Shown: piece after piece, positions 6,188 through 14,451 of the stretch
Layout of the letters: each line of letters begins with the position of its first letter
Numbering within the stretch: position 1 is the stretch's first letter
From: Phycisphaerales bacterium
GTDB lineage: Bacteria > Planctomycetota > Phycisphaerae > Phycisphaerales > UBA1924
Reading direction: 5' to 3'
DNA length: 43,492 nucleotides
Assembly: GCA_022843545.1 (NCBI GenBank)
Contig: JALHNL010000018.1
Location: forward strand, 1 to 43,492
Notes under the pieces: generated by a model
Seen by the model: only the letters and a program-made list of their open reading frames with translations
Database searches by the model: none
What the model was told of the DNA's origin: nothing
Made by a program: the position numbers and the translations under genes

Positions 6188-7477
6188 ATGCCCAAGCGTG
6201 TTCTCTTCTGCCTGTTCCAGGCGCCGTATGACCCGGCGAGCGGGGCGGCGCTGGCGACGATGAACGTGATGCACATCCTGGCGGCGCGGCCGGACCTGTT
6301 CGAGGTGCGTTGCCTGAGCACAACGTCGACCGAGGCCGCGCGGCCGGAGCCGCCCCTGGTCAATCTGTCGCGGCGCGGGTTGAAGGCGTCGATCGACACG
6401 CGCGGCGCGGTGGGCAGGGGGCGGGCGGTGATCCGCTGGAAGGACCGCGGCGTGGAGTTCGTGGCGCTCGACACGTTGCCCGCCGCGCCGCTGAAGTGGG
6501 ATCAGGACCCAAGCCTGTCGACGCAGTTCAACCGGCTCTTGGCGAAGGAAGTGACGGAGTTCAAGCCGGACATCTACGCGGCGTACGGCGGTCGGCCCAA
6601 CGACCAGTTGCGGCGGCAGGCGGTGTGGAGCGCGGGCGTGGCGGTCGTGCAGATGATCCACAACATGGGTTACCTGAACACCGAGGCGTTTCAATACACC
6701 GACGCGGTGTGGGTGCCCAGCTCGTTCTGCGCCGCGGAGTATCGGAGGGTGGCGAAGGTCGACCCGGTGCACATCCCGCCGCCGGCGGACCGGTCCGACG
6801 TGCTGTGCACGAACCGTGTGGCGGAGCGGTTCTTGATGGTGAATCCGAACAGCCAGAAGGGCGCGTTCGTGATGATGCGGTTGATCGACGTGCTGCGCGA
6901 GCGTCGCCCGGACATTCCGCTGCAGATCATCGAGGGGCGGGCGATCGCGAAGGACCTGTTCGCGGAGGCGAAGAAGCACGGGATCGACCTGGCAGCGCAC
7001 CCGAACCTGCTGGTGACGCCCACGGTGCCCATGTCGAGCATGGTCTTTGAGCGGGCCAAGGCGCTCATCATGCCGTCGGTGTGGGTGGAGCCTTTCGGCA
7101 AACTGGGCGCGGAGGCGATGGTGAACGGCGTGCCCGCGCTGGTGTCAGGGCGGGGCGGGCTGGCGGAGAGCGTGGGGCTTCGGCATGACGAGCCGGCCAT
7201 CACCGACGTCGCGTCGGCCGCGCCGGCGGGCGGGCTGGTGCTGCCCGTGCCCGAGCGGCTGGGTCCGCGGGATTACACGCCGATCACGGTGGAGGAGGCG
7301 GAGCCGTGGGTGCGGGCGGTGATCCGTCTGCAGGATGACGCGGCGTTCTACCGCGCGTGCTGCGAGGCGACGAAGACCGCGGCGGCGCTGGTGAGAGAAG
7401 ACGCGATCCACCCGCGCTACGTGGAGTTCTTTGATGGGGTGAAGCGGCGGTGGAAGCCGGGCGGGATGATCCCGTGA
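6188..7477 (+). CDS. GT-B glycosyltransferase, group 1 (GT4-like)
   Basis: This 429-residue protein begins MPKRVLFCLFQAP at 6188. An upstream in-frame extension to 6056 is rejected because it reads through the palindromic repeat. The N-terminal Rossmann-like half includes PYDPASGAALATMN (acceptor side). The C-terminal half carries the donor-binding region, with MPSVWVEPFGKLGAEAMVNGVP and SGRGGLAESVG near residues 295-325; this matches the E-x7-E nucleotide-sugar motif of GT4 enzymes. It would transfer a sugar from a nucleotide donor, probably to a polysaccharide, lipid or glycoprotein; donor and acceptor cannot be read from sequence. It converges on the esterase gene with only 18 bp between stops. 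Confidence 0.82.
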   Translation: MPKRVLFCLFQAPYDPASGAALATMNVMHILAARPDLFEVRCLSTTSTEAARPEPPLVNLSRRGLKASIDTRGAVGRGRAVIRWKDRGVEFVALDTLPAAPLKWDQDPSLSTQFNRLLAKEVTEFKPDIYAAYGGRPNDQLRRQAVWSAGVAVVQMIHNMGYLNTEAFQYTDAVWVPSSFCAAEYRRVAKVDPVHIPPPADRSDVLCTNRVAERFLMVNPNSQKGAFVMMRLIDVLRERRPDIPLQIIEGRAIAKDLFAEAKKHGIDLAAHPNLLVTPTVPMSSMVFERAKALIMPSVWVEPFGKLGAEAMVNGVPALVSGRGGLAESVGLRHDEPAITDVASAAPAGGLVLPVPERLGPRDYTPITVEEAEPWVRAVIRLQDDAAFYRACCEATKTAAALVREDAIHPRYVEFFDGVKRRWKPGGMIP

Positions 7478-7495
7478 TGGGGCGTCGCCCACGGT

Positions 7496-9118
7496 TCAGC
7501 GCAGGCCCGGGCCGCGGCGGAGGGCACCCTGCAGCAGCGCGTCGTCGGCGGGCGTGATCGCGCCGTCAAGATTGAGGTCGCGGGGCTGGGCGGACTGGGC
7601 GTAGAGATCATCAATGTCGGCCAGACCGCTGGCGTTGATGTCGAGCGTGGCGTTGTAGCGCCCGCGGAGGATCTCGTTCGTGTCTTCCTGCGGGGGCATG
7701 AGGAACGTGTAGCACTGCGGGAGGCGGGCCGCCCAGGCCACCTCGTTGTGGATCTGGCCGTAGCCCACGACGAAGCGGAGCGAGCCTTCGAGGGCGTAGC
7801 GCGGGGCGAGGCCCGTGGCCCAGGCGTCGCGCGTGGTGTAGGACGGCCAGTAGTTGTCGTTGCTGGCGCCCGAGTCGCCCGTGTCGAGGTAGATGCGCAG
7901 GTCGCGGGTGTTGCCGCGCACGATGGGGGTGTACGTCGGGATGGTCTGCCAGGCGGTGCTGAACGCGCCGATACGGGAGGCGAAGGAGGTGAAGTCGTAG
8001 CCGATGTAGAGCGAGATCACGCCGCCCATGGAGGAGCCGATGACGGCGGTGCTGGCGCGATCCGTGAGCGTGCGGTAGGTGGCGTCGATGTAGGGCTTGA
8101 CGCGGTCGCGGAGGAAGGCAAAGTAGAGGTTGCCGCGGCCCAGGTCTTGCGGCGGGCGGTAGTCGCTGAGGCGGGTGGAGCCGACATTGTCGACGCCCAC
8201 GATGATGGCCTCGCGCATCTGCCCGCGGGCGACGAGGTCGTTGAGCGTGCTGCCGGCGTTCCACGAACCGCCCAGGCCGTTCTCGAAGATGTTCTGCCCG
8301 TCGTGGAAGTACAGGACGGGGTATCGACGGGTGGAGTTCTCGGCGTATCCACGCGGGAGCCAGACGCGGATGCCGCGGGTGTCGCTCAGTTCGGGCGAGA
8401 AGAGCGTGGGTGGGCTGGCGGGGTTGTAGTTGCGCTGCCCGGGCGTGAGCGCGGCGGGCGGGACGTAGGTGTAGATCTGGCCTTCCTGCACGAAGAAGCC
8501 GTCGAGCGGCGTGGAGTAGAACCCGGTGGAGGGGTAACGAGACGCGCCCTGATCGTCGGTGAAGTAGAAGTCGATGGCGCGGCCCGCGATGCCCACCGCG
8601 GGCGCGAAGTACTGCGTGTCCTGGGGTCGGCCGGTCACGGCGGGGCCCCAGACCTGCATCGGCGCGGCGGCGAAAGGGGCGGAGCCCTGTCGCCACCACA
8701 GCACGGGGCGCGGGATGTCCCAGGTGAGGAAGACGGTCTTGGCGCCGGGCGCGGGGTGCGGGGCGGCGGCGGTGGAGGCGGAGATGACCGAGCCGATGGG
8801 CGTGCCTTGCGTGAGTGAGGTCTGGCCCGGGGCGTCGCTGCGGAGGTAGAACTGGTAGGTGTACGCGGTGCTGAGCGGGATCGCGACGGTGGCACGCCAG
8901 GTGGGGTAGGCGGAGGGGTCGAGCTTGACGGCGAAGCGCACGTCGCCCGCGCCCAGTTCGGGGATGCTGCCCAGGACAAAGACGGACTGGCCCGGGGAGG
9001 TGGTCTGGGTGATCTGAAAGGTGACGTTCTGGCGGGGGATGGTGGGGGCGATCTGGGCGTGGGCGAGCCCGGCGGAGAGCAAAACGGCAAAGAGCATCAG
9101 CCAGGCGCGGATCCGCAT
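7496..9118 (-). CDS. Secreted CBM20-like/esterase protein with C-terminal dockerin
   Basis: This 540-residue exported hydrolase starts at the ATG at 9118, giving signal peptide MRIRAWLMLFAVLLSAGLAHA; longer readings run through a palindromic repeat. Domains in order: a starch-binding-like beta domain (about 30-115, GQSVFVLGSIPELG and YPTWRATVAIPL), a linker beta region, and an esterase-D/feruloyl-esterase-type alpha/beta hydrolase (about 245-475) with LYFHDGQNIFE, nucleophile Ser363 in GSSMGG, a candidate Asp in LDTGDSG and His457 in GQIHNE. A C-terminal dockerin-like EF-hand pair follows (about 492-536, DINASGLADIDDL and DLNLDGAITPADD). This suggests a surface-held enzyme acting on acylated polysaccharide. 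The dockerin resembles the GC-type anchoring domains of Phycisphaerae. The exact substrate is unknown. Confidence 0.82.
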   Translation of the reverse strand: MRIRAWLMLFAVLLSAGLAHAQIAPTIPRQNVTFQITQTTSPGQSVFVLGSIPELGAGDVRFAVKLDPSAYPTWRATVAIPLSTAYTYQFYLRSDAPGQTSLTQGTPIGSVISASTAAAPHPAPGAKTVFLTWDIPRPVLWWRQGSAPFAAAPMQVWGPAVTGRPQDTQYFAPAVGIAGRAIDFYFTDDQGASRYPSTGFYSTPLDGFFVQEGQIYTYVPPAALTPGQRNYNPASPPTLFSPELSDTRGIRVWLPRGYAENSTRRYPVLYFHDGQNIFENGLGGSWNAGSTLNDLVARGQMREAIIVGVDNVGSTRLSDYRPPQDLGRGNLYFAFLRDRVKPYIDATYRTLTDRASTAVIGSSMGGVISLYIGYDFTSFASRIGAFSTAWQTIPTYTPIVRGNTRDLRIYLDTGDSGASNDNYWPSYTTRDAWATGLAPRYALEGSLRFVVGYGQIHNEVAWAARLPQCYTFLMPPQEDTNEILRGRYNATLDINASGLADIDDLYAQSAQPRDLNLDGAITPADDALLQGALRRGPGLR

Positions 9119-9185
9119 GGGGGAAAGGTACAACAGGAATCGGGGTTGGGCTTGAAAGACAGGGTTTGGAGAGAGAGGGAAAGGC

Positions 9186-9218
9186 GGGGAAGAGTCGGCA
9201 CGGAGTGCCGACCTCCCC
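9186..9218 (+). repeat. Covarying palindromic intergenic repeat, copy 2
   Basis: The inner stem GTCGGCAC (9194-9201) / GTGCCGAC (9205-9212) with a GGA loop is identical to copy 1. The outer stem is GGGGA (9186-9190) / TCCCC (9214-9218). It lies 15 bp before the leuS ATG, between divergent genes. Confidence 0.8.
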
Positions 9219-9233
9219 ATACGCTTGCGCGAT

Positions 9234-12200
9234 ATGTCCGAACACACCGCCCATCCTTCCACGGCCACCAGCGACCACCCTCCGCACCGCTACACGGCGG
9301 ATCTGGCCAACCGGCTCGAGACTCTGTGGCAGGAAGAGTGGGACAATCGGGGCATGTGGAAGCAGCCCAACCCGGGCGAAGCGGGCTTTGACGGTTCCAA
9401 GCCCAAGCAGTTCGTGCTGGACATGTTCCCGTACCCCTCGGGGGTGGGGCTGCACGTGGGTCACCCGCTGGGGTACATCGCGACGGACATCTACGCGCGA
9501 TACCTGCGGATGACCGGGCACAACGTGCTGTACACGATGGGCTTTGACTCGTTTGGGCTGCCGGCGGAGCAGTACGCGGTGCAGACCAACACGCACCCGC
9601 GGGTGACGACGGAGCGGAACATCGCGAACATGCGGCGGCAACTGCGCCGCCTGGGGCTGTCTCACGATCCTCGCCGCAGCGTGAGCACGACGGACGAGTC
9701 GTTCTACAAGTGGACGCAGTGGATCTTCCTGCAGATCTACAACTCGTGGTATGACCCGGAGGCGGAGCGGCGGGACGGGGGCAAGGGGCGGGCGCGGCCC
9801 ATCGGCGAGCTCATCGAGCAGTTCAAGAGCGGCACGCGCCCCACGCGCGACGGCAAGCCCTGGAGCAAGATGAGCGAGGCGGAGCAGCACGACCTGCTGT
9901 CGGAGCATCGCCTGGCGTACCTGGCCGAGGTTCCGGTGAACTGGTGCCCGCAACTGGGCACGGTGCTGGCGAACGAGGAAGTCACGGCCGACGGGCGGAG
10001 CGAGCGGGGGAACTACCCGGTCTACAAGCGCCCGCTGAAGCAGTGGATGATGCGGATCACGGCGTACGCCGACCGGCTGCTGTCGGACCTGGAGCAGGTG
10101 CGGTGGCCCGAGTCGGTGAAGATCCTGCAGCGGAACTGGATCGGGCGCAGCGAGGGCGCGTACATCGACTTTGAGTGCAGCACGCGGCGCATCCGCGTGT
10201 TCACCACGCGCCCGGACACGATCTACGGCGCGACGTACATGGTGCTCTCGCCCGGGCACCCGATGGTGGATCAAATCCTCACCGAGCAGTACCGCGACGT
10301 GAAGTTCAAGGTGGCTTCGTTCCCCGGCGCGGGCGAACTGCTGGCCAGCGGGGCCTCGCCCAAGGACCTCGTGGAGGCGTACCGCGTGTACGCGGGCGAG
10401 CGCGGCGAGGGCGAGGTGGCGGACAACGAAAAGACCGGCGTGTTCACCGGTGCGTACGCGATCAACCCGGTGAACGGCGCGCGCATCCCGGTGTTCATCG
10501 CGGACTACGTGCTCATGGGCTATGGCACGGGCGCGATCATGGCGGTGCCCGGGCACGACGAGCGGGACTGGGCGTTTGCGCGCGAGTTCGGGCTGCCGGT
10601 CGTGTCGGTGGTGATCCCCGCGGACGAGACTGGGCGGGCCCACAGACGGGTGGTGGTGCTGGAGGGCTCGCGGCTGCCCGCGCCGGGACCGCGGCACCTG
10701 GCGGGGCTGATGCAGCAGTACGAACCGGCGGGCTGGAAGCTGGACGAGGCGACGGGCGACCTGACCGAGTTCCGGTTCTTCAAGCAGGCCGACGCTCAGC
10801 GCTTCGCGGTCGAGGTGCTCAAGAACGAGCACCAGCGGATCGTGGAGGGCGACATCGATGTGTTCTGCGTCGGCGGGCTCTTCACGGGCACGGGCGTGGC
10901 GCTCAACTCCGGCGTGATCGACGGCTTGCCCACCGCGGAGGCGAAGAAGAAGGTCACGGCGCACATCGAGTCGCTGGGCAAGGGCCGCGGCGCGGTGCAG
11001 TACAAACTGCGCGACTGGCTGTTCTCGCGTCAGCGCTACTGGGGCGAGCCGTTCCCGATCGTGTTCGACGAGAGCGGGCTGGCGCACGCGGTGCCGGAGG
11101 CGATGCTCCCGGTGACGCTGCCCCCGATGGACAACTTTCAGCCCGAGGCGAGCACGGACCCCGATGCGCCGCCGCGGCCTCCCCTGGCGCGGGCCAAGGA
11201 GTGGGCATCGTGCGAGCTGGACCTGGGCGACGGGCGCGGGAAGCGCCCCTTCAGCCGCGAACTGAACACGATGCCCAACTGGGCCGGCTCGTGCTGGTAC
11301 TACCTGCGTTACCTGGACGCGGCGAACGACCGCGCGCTGGTGGGCAAGGAGGCGGAGCGGTATTGGATGGTCAGCGCGTCGAAGAGCGGCGGTGCCCATT
11401 CGGGCGGCGTTGATCTCTACGTCGGCGGCGTCGAGCACGCGGTGCTGCACCTGCTGTATGCGAGGTTCTGGCACAAGGCGCTGTTTGACCTGGGGCACGT
11501 GAGCACGCCCGAGCCCTTCGGGCGGCTGTTCAACCAGGGGTACATCCAGGCGGCGGCGTACACCGACGCGCGCGGGGTGTATGTGGAGGCGAGCGAGGTG
11601 ACCGAGGGGCCCGAGGTGCAGATGCCGATGGGCACGCTCGAGTCGAGCGCGGGCGTGCGCCAGCCTCATGTGCGATCCACGAAGTTCTACCACAACGGGC
11701 AGCCGGTCTTCCAGGAGTTCGGGAAGATGGGCAAGAGCCTGAAGAACGCGGTGGCGCCCGACGATGTGTGCGCCGAGTACGGATGCGACACGCTGCGCGT
11801 GTACGAGATGTCGATGGGCCCGCTGGAGGCCAGCAAGCCCTGGAACACGCGCGACATCGCCGGTTCGTACCGCTTCCTGCAGCGGCTGTGGCGCAACATC
11901 ATCGACGAGCAGACGGGCGCGCCGCGGGTGACCTCGGGCGAGGCCCCCGCGCCGGTGATGCGCCTGCTGCACAAGACGATCCTGGGCGTGAGGCGTGACT
12001 ACGGGGCGCTCTCGTTCAACACCGCCGTGTCCAAGCTCATCGAACTGAACAACGAACTCACGCGGTTTGCCGCGGAGGCGGGCGGGCTGCCGCGCGCGGT
12101 GGCGGAAGCGGTGACGCTCATGCTCGCGCCCCTGGCCCCGCACATGGCGGAGGAGCTGTGGCGGCGGCTGGGGCACGCGGACGGCCTGGCCCACGCGCCG

Positions 12201-12422
12201 TTCCCCGTGGGCGATGAGAAGCTCGCGGCGGATGACGAGGTGGAACTGCCCGTGCAGGTGCAGGGCAAGGTGCGGGCGCGGGTGAAGGTGCCGGCGGGCG
12301 CCGACGCGAAGGCCTGCGAAGAGGCGGCGCTGGCGGCGCCGGACCTGAAGCCGTGGATCGAGGGCAAAACGATCAAGAAGGTGATCGTGGTGCCGGGGAA
12401 GATGGTGAACGTGGTGGTGTGA
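9234..12422 (+). CDS. leuS: Leucyl-tRNA synthetase
   Basis: This 1062-residue class I synthetase charges tRNA-Leu. The HIGH motif is HVGH (74-77) in PYPSGVGLHVGHPLGY and the KMSKS motif is KMGKS (831-835). The CP1 editing domain is present, with FTTRPDTIYGATYMV and MAVPGHDERDW, whose Asp helps hydrolyse mischarged tRNA. APVNWCP-like zinc-region residues (VPVNWCPQLGTVLANEEV) occur near 235. It is about 200 residues longer than the usual 860. Extra sequence is visible around 175-225 (RRDGGKGRARPIGELI...) and in the region between 420 and 560. A TTG three codons upstream (9225) is a less likely start. It appears to be a single-gene unit. Confidence 0.96.
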   Translation: MSEHTAHPSTATSDHPPHRYTADLANRLETLWQEEWDNRGMWKQPNPGEAGFDGSKPKQFVLDMFPYPSGVGLHVGHPLGYIATDIYARYLRMTGHNVLYTMGFDSFGLPAEQYAVQTNTHPRVTTERNIANMRRQLRRLGLSHDPRRSVSTTDESFYKWTQWIFLQIYNSWYDPEAERRDGGKGRARPIGELIEQFKSGTRPTRDGKPWSKMSEAEQHDLLSEHRLAYLAEVPVNWCPQLGTVLANEEVTADGRSERGNYPVYKRPLKQWMMRITAYADRLLSDLEQVRWPESVKILQRNWIGRSEGAYIDFECSTRRIRVFTTRPDTIYGATYMVLSPGHPMVDQILTEQYRDVKFKVASFPGAGELLASGASPKDLVEAYRVYAGERGEGEVADNEKTGVFTGAYAINPVNGARIPVFIADYVLMGYGTGAIMAVPGHDERDWAFAREFGLPVVSVVIPADETGRAHRRVVVLEGSRLPAPGPRHLAGLMQQYEPAGWKLDEATGDLTEFRFFKQADAQRFAVEVLKNEHQRIVEGDIDVFCVGGLFTGTGVALNSGVIDGLPTAEAKKKVTAHIESLGKGRGAVQYKLRDWLFSRQRYWGEPFPIVFDESGLAHAVPEAMLPVTLPPMDNFQPEASTDPDAPPRPPLARAKEWASCELDLGDGRGKRPFSRELNTMPNWAGSCWYYLRYLDAANDRALVGKEAERYWMVSASKSGGAHSGGVDLYVGGVEHAVLHLLYARFWHKALFDLGHVSTPEPFGRLFNQGYIQAAAYTDARGVYVEASEVTEGPEVQMPMGTLESSAGVRQPHVRSTKFYHNGQPVFQEFGKMGKSLKNAVAPDDVCAEYGCDTLRVYEMSMGPLEASKPWNTRDIAGSYRFLQRLWRNIIDEQTGAPRVTSGEAPAPVMRLLHKTILGVRRDYGALSFNTAVSKLIELNNELTRFAAEAGGLPRAVAEAVTLMLAPLAPHMAEELWRRLGHADGLAHAPFPVGDEKLAADDEVELPVQVQGKVRARVKVPAGADAKACEEAALAAPDLKPWIEGKTIKKVIVVPGKMVNVVV

Positions 12423-12430
12423 GGATCCTA

Positions 12431-12466
12431 ACGCGGCAAACGGGGCCAACACGGCCAACACGGCCA
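12431..12466 (+). repeat. Nonamer tandem array, ACRCGGCCA unit
   Basis: Four 9-bp units in perfect phase (ACGCGGCAA, ACGGGGCCA, then ACACGGCCA twice) start 8 bp after the leuS stop codon. A related array in the opposite orientation occurs at 42892-42918. The rest of the 218-bp gap to the redoxin gene holds nothing recognisable except the terminator at 12584. Confidence 0.8.
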
Positions 12467-12583
12467 ACAAGAGAGAGCAAGAGGCGGGTTGATGCGCGGC
12501 GCGACGCGTGGGCTTGCGTTCTGGCGTGGTGCATGGTGCTTGGTGCGTGAGGCAGAGAGCGGGGGTACTCGCGGACCCAAAGA

Positions 12584-12613
12584 CAAGAGGCGTGCCCGGG
12601 GGCACGCCTCTTG
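12584..12613 (-). terminator. Terminator of the redoxin gene
   Basis: A perfect 13-bp stem (12584-12596 with 12601-12613, loop CGGG) lies 27 nt past the stop of the minus-strand gene. On that strand it is followed by TCTTTGG, a weak U-tract. It could also act on leuS transcripts. Confidence 0.75.
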
Positions 12614-12640
12614 CGATTCACTCAGTTGGGAAGAACGTGA

Positions 12641-13321
12641 TCAGTTCTTCTTGCCGTACTTGACCGAGCAGCCGTAGGGGTTGGTGCTGGCGGTCTCGAC
12701 GCTCTCGCCCTTGAGGACGGCGTCGAGGGCCTTGGCGACGTAGTTGGTGTCGCCGACCTTGGCGGCGGAGCGGTCGTTGTCGATCGCGCCGGCGTAGACG
12801 ATCTTGCCGCCGTTGCCCTCGGGGACGATGACGAACATGTGCGGGGTGGTCTTGGCGCCGTAAGCGCGGCCGATCTCGCCGGACTCATCCATGAGGATGG
12901 GGTAGGCGATCTTCCACTCGCTCTTCATCTTCTTGTTGAGCTCCAGGCCGTGCCCTTCCTTGCCGGGCGCGCCGGAGTTGATGGCGACAAAGGCGACGTC
13001 CTGGGTGCTGTACTTGGCGTAGAGGTCGGCGAAGGTGGTGTTCTTCTCGTGGTGCTTCACGACGAAGGGGCACCCGGGGTTGAACCACTCGACGACCAGA
13101 GCCTTCTTGCCCTTGATCAGCGAGGCCATGTCGACGGTCTTGCCGTCGGTGTCGGTGAGGCTGAAGGCGGGGGCCATGTCACCGGGCTGCAAGCCCTTGG
13201 TGCCCTCGCTCATCTTGCCCTTGCCCTCGCCCGGGCCCGCGATGGCGGACGTCGAGAAGGCGGCCACGCCGGCGGCGGCGAGGAGGAGGGCGGCGGCGGT
13301 GATCAGCAGATTGCGCTTCAT
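12641..13321 (-). CDS. Exported redoxin/thioredoxin-fold protein
   Basis: This 226-residue protein has a signal peptide (MKRNLLITAAALLLAAAGVAAF-, cleavage around residue 28) and an AhpC/TSA-like thioredoxin fold (about 46-200: LQPGDMAPAFSLTDTDGKTVDM, ALVVEWFNPGCPFVVKHH, TTPHMFVI with the cis-Pro). The only active-site-type cysteine is Cys84 in GCPFVVKHH; there is no CxxC. The second cysteine is Cys218 near the C-terminus (YGCSVKY), so a 2-Cys mechanism between them is possible. Related planctomycete proteins share the CPFV and GCS-K motifs. It probably acts as a periplasmic peroxiredoxin or thiol reductase. An AGGAGAAAG ribosome site precedes the ATG. A DsbD-alpha-like gene lies 71 bp upstream on the same strand. 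Confidence 0.82.
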   Translation of the reverse strand: MKRNLLITAAALLLAAAGVAAFSTSAIAGPGEGKGKMSEGTKGLQPGDMAPAFSLTDTDGKTVDMASLIKGKKALVVEWFNPGCPFVVKHHEKNTTFADLYAKYSTQDVAFVAINSGAPGKEGHGLELNKKMKSEWKIAYPILMDESGEIGRAYGAKTTPHMFVIVPEGNGGKIVYAGAIDNDRSAAKVGDTNYVAKALDAVLKGESVETASTNPYGCSVKYGKKN

Positions 13322-13392
13322 GTTCTTTCTCCTGTGTAATCCACATCGTGCGCCGGGTGGTTTGGGTTGGAGTCCCGGGCACGCATCGAATC

Positions 13393-14280
13393 CTATGAGC
13401 CCTTCTTCGGAAGTGGCTCGTCAATCCAGAGGTAACTGACGCCGCGCTGCCCCTCATCAACCCGGACAAACCCGCGGACGCGGTCGCCGGTGGGGCCCTC
13501 AGCCCGGGTGAAGCGGAGGGCCAGGCGCGTGCCGTTGGCGTCGCCCTTGACCTCCCCGGTTCGGAAAGAGTCGATCAGGGTGGCCGAGTCCTGCTCGGGC
13601 ATGAAGGTGATCTTCTCGCTCAGCCGGCCCTCGAGCAGCAGTTCTTCGCCCATCCACGAGACCGTGAAGTCGCTGATGCTGCCGGGGCGGGAGGGCCAGC
13701 GCTTCTGCGCCCGCTCAAGGACCGCGGCGTCGGCGGCGTAGCGCGGCACCTCGCCCGGTTTGGCGAGCGGCACGACGGCCTGCAGGCGATAGGAGCCGGG
13801 AACGCAGGCCTCTTCGCACACCAGGAACTCCACCTCGGCATCCACGGTCAGCGGGACCTTGACATCCCGGGAGGCCTTGATGGGGACGGTGAGGGTGACC
13901 TCTTTGCGGTAGATGTAATCCACCAAATCGCCCGGAAGCACGTAGCGATCGGGGGCGGGCCAGATGATCTTGCCCACGGTGTACCCCTCGGGCGCCGTGA
14001 GTTTGAAGTCAATGGGCATGCCCGAGTCGTTCTGCCCGCGCCAGTAGAGGTACCAGCCTTCGTCGATCTCAAAGGTGAGACCGACGAGCACCTCGCCGCC
14101 GGGGGCGATGCTGTCCAAGTTGGCGACCAACCGGGCCCTCGCGTGCTTGTTGCCGGCGGGGGGCTTGACGGCTTTGTCAGACTGGGTGGTGGAGGGTGAA
14201 TCACCCGAGGGCGCGGGCGCAGCGGCGGTACCGATGACCGCTGAGAGGACTCCGATGGCCACCGCCGTGTGCATGGGCAT
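13393..14280 (-). CDS. DsbD N-terminal-domain-like exported protein
   Basis: This 295-residue protein has a signal peptide (MPMHTAVAIGVLSAVIGTAAA) and a beta-sandwich resembling the alpha domain of DsbD (about 45-180): GWYLYWRGQNDSGMPIDF, WPAPDRYVLPGDLVDYIY, VEFLVCEEACVPGSYRL. Two cysteines, Cys155 and Cys159 (CX3C), correspond to the redox pair of that domain. The rest of DsbD (membrane electron carrier and thioredoxin domain) is absent; the C-terminal 110 residues form another beta region. It may take electrons from an inner-membrane reductase and pass them to envelope proteins, and the downstream redoxin at 12641-13321 is the obvious partner. This is inference from adjacency and fold. Confidence 0.8.
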   Translation of the reverse strand: MPMHTAVAIGVLSAVIGTAAAPAPSGDSPSTTQSDKAVKPPAGNKHARARLVANLDSIAPGGEVLVGLTFEIDEGWYLYWRGQNDSGMPIDFKLTAPEGYTVGKIIWPAPDRYVLPGDLVDYIYRKEVTLTVPIKASRDVKVPLTVDAEVEFLVCEEACVPGSYRLQAVVPLAKPGEVPRYAADAAVLERAQKRWPSRPGSISDFTVSWMGEELLLEGRLSEKITFMPEQDSATLIDSFRTGEVKGDANGTRLALRFTRAEGPTGDRVRGFVRVDEGQRGVSYLWIDEPLPKKGS

Positions 14281-14361
14281 TCCCGTACGAGTTCGCTACT
14301 GGGCCGAGATTGGACGCAACCTGAGGCGAAGCGTCACCAAAAAACCGGGGGAAGGTGTGCT

Positions 14362-14401
14362 CCCGACCGTCGATCCACCGTGCAGTGGTGATACGGTCGG
14401 G
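14362..14401. repeat. 40-bp inverted repeat upstream of the lipoprotein gene
   Basis: CCCGACCGT (14362-14370) pairs with ACGGTCGGG (14393-14401), with a nested CCAC (14375-14378) / GTGG (14385-14388). It lies between divergent genes, 37 bp before the TAGACT element. It could be an operator or a terminator against reverse transcription. Confidence 0.6.
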
Positions 14402-14438
14402 GGCGAACCGAAGATCGTTCTCTCAACCGCCCACCGGG

Positions 14439-14444
14439 TAGACT
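14439..14444 (+). promoter_or_regulatory. -10 element TAGACT, probable leaderless start
   Basis: CGGGTAGACT ends 7 nt before the ATG at 14452, placing the expected transcription start at the initiation codon. No ribosome site intervenes. Confidence 0.5.
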
Positions 14445-14451
14445 CCTAGCC

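Noticed and set aside
7478-7495. Terminator between the convergent glycosyltransferase and esterase genes
   Set aside because: The GGGCG/CGCCC symmetry is too short and there is no T-tract on either strand.
9225-9233. TTG start for leuS
   Set aside because: It would add only three codons. The ATG at 9234 is the more usual initiator.
7611-12605. Very long minus-strand open frame (1664 codons)
   Set aside because: It is antisense to leuS and frame-shifted through the esterase gene. The composition is Arg/His/Pro-rich as expected from GC-rich shadow reading, and no family motif appears.
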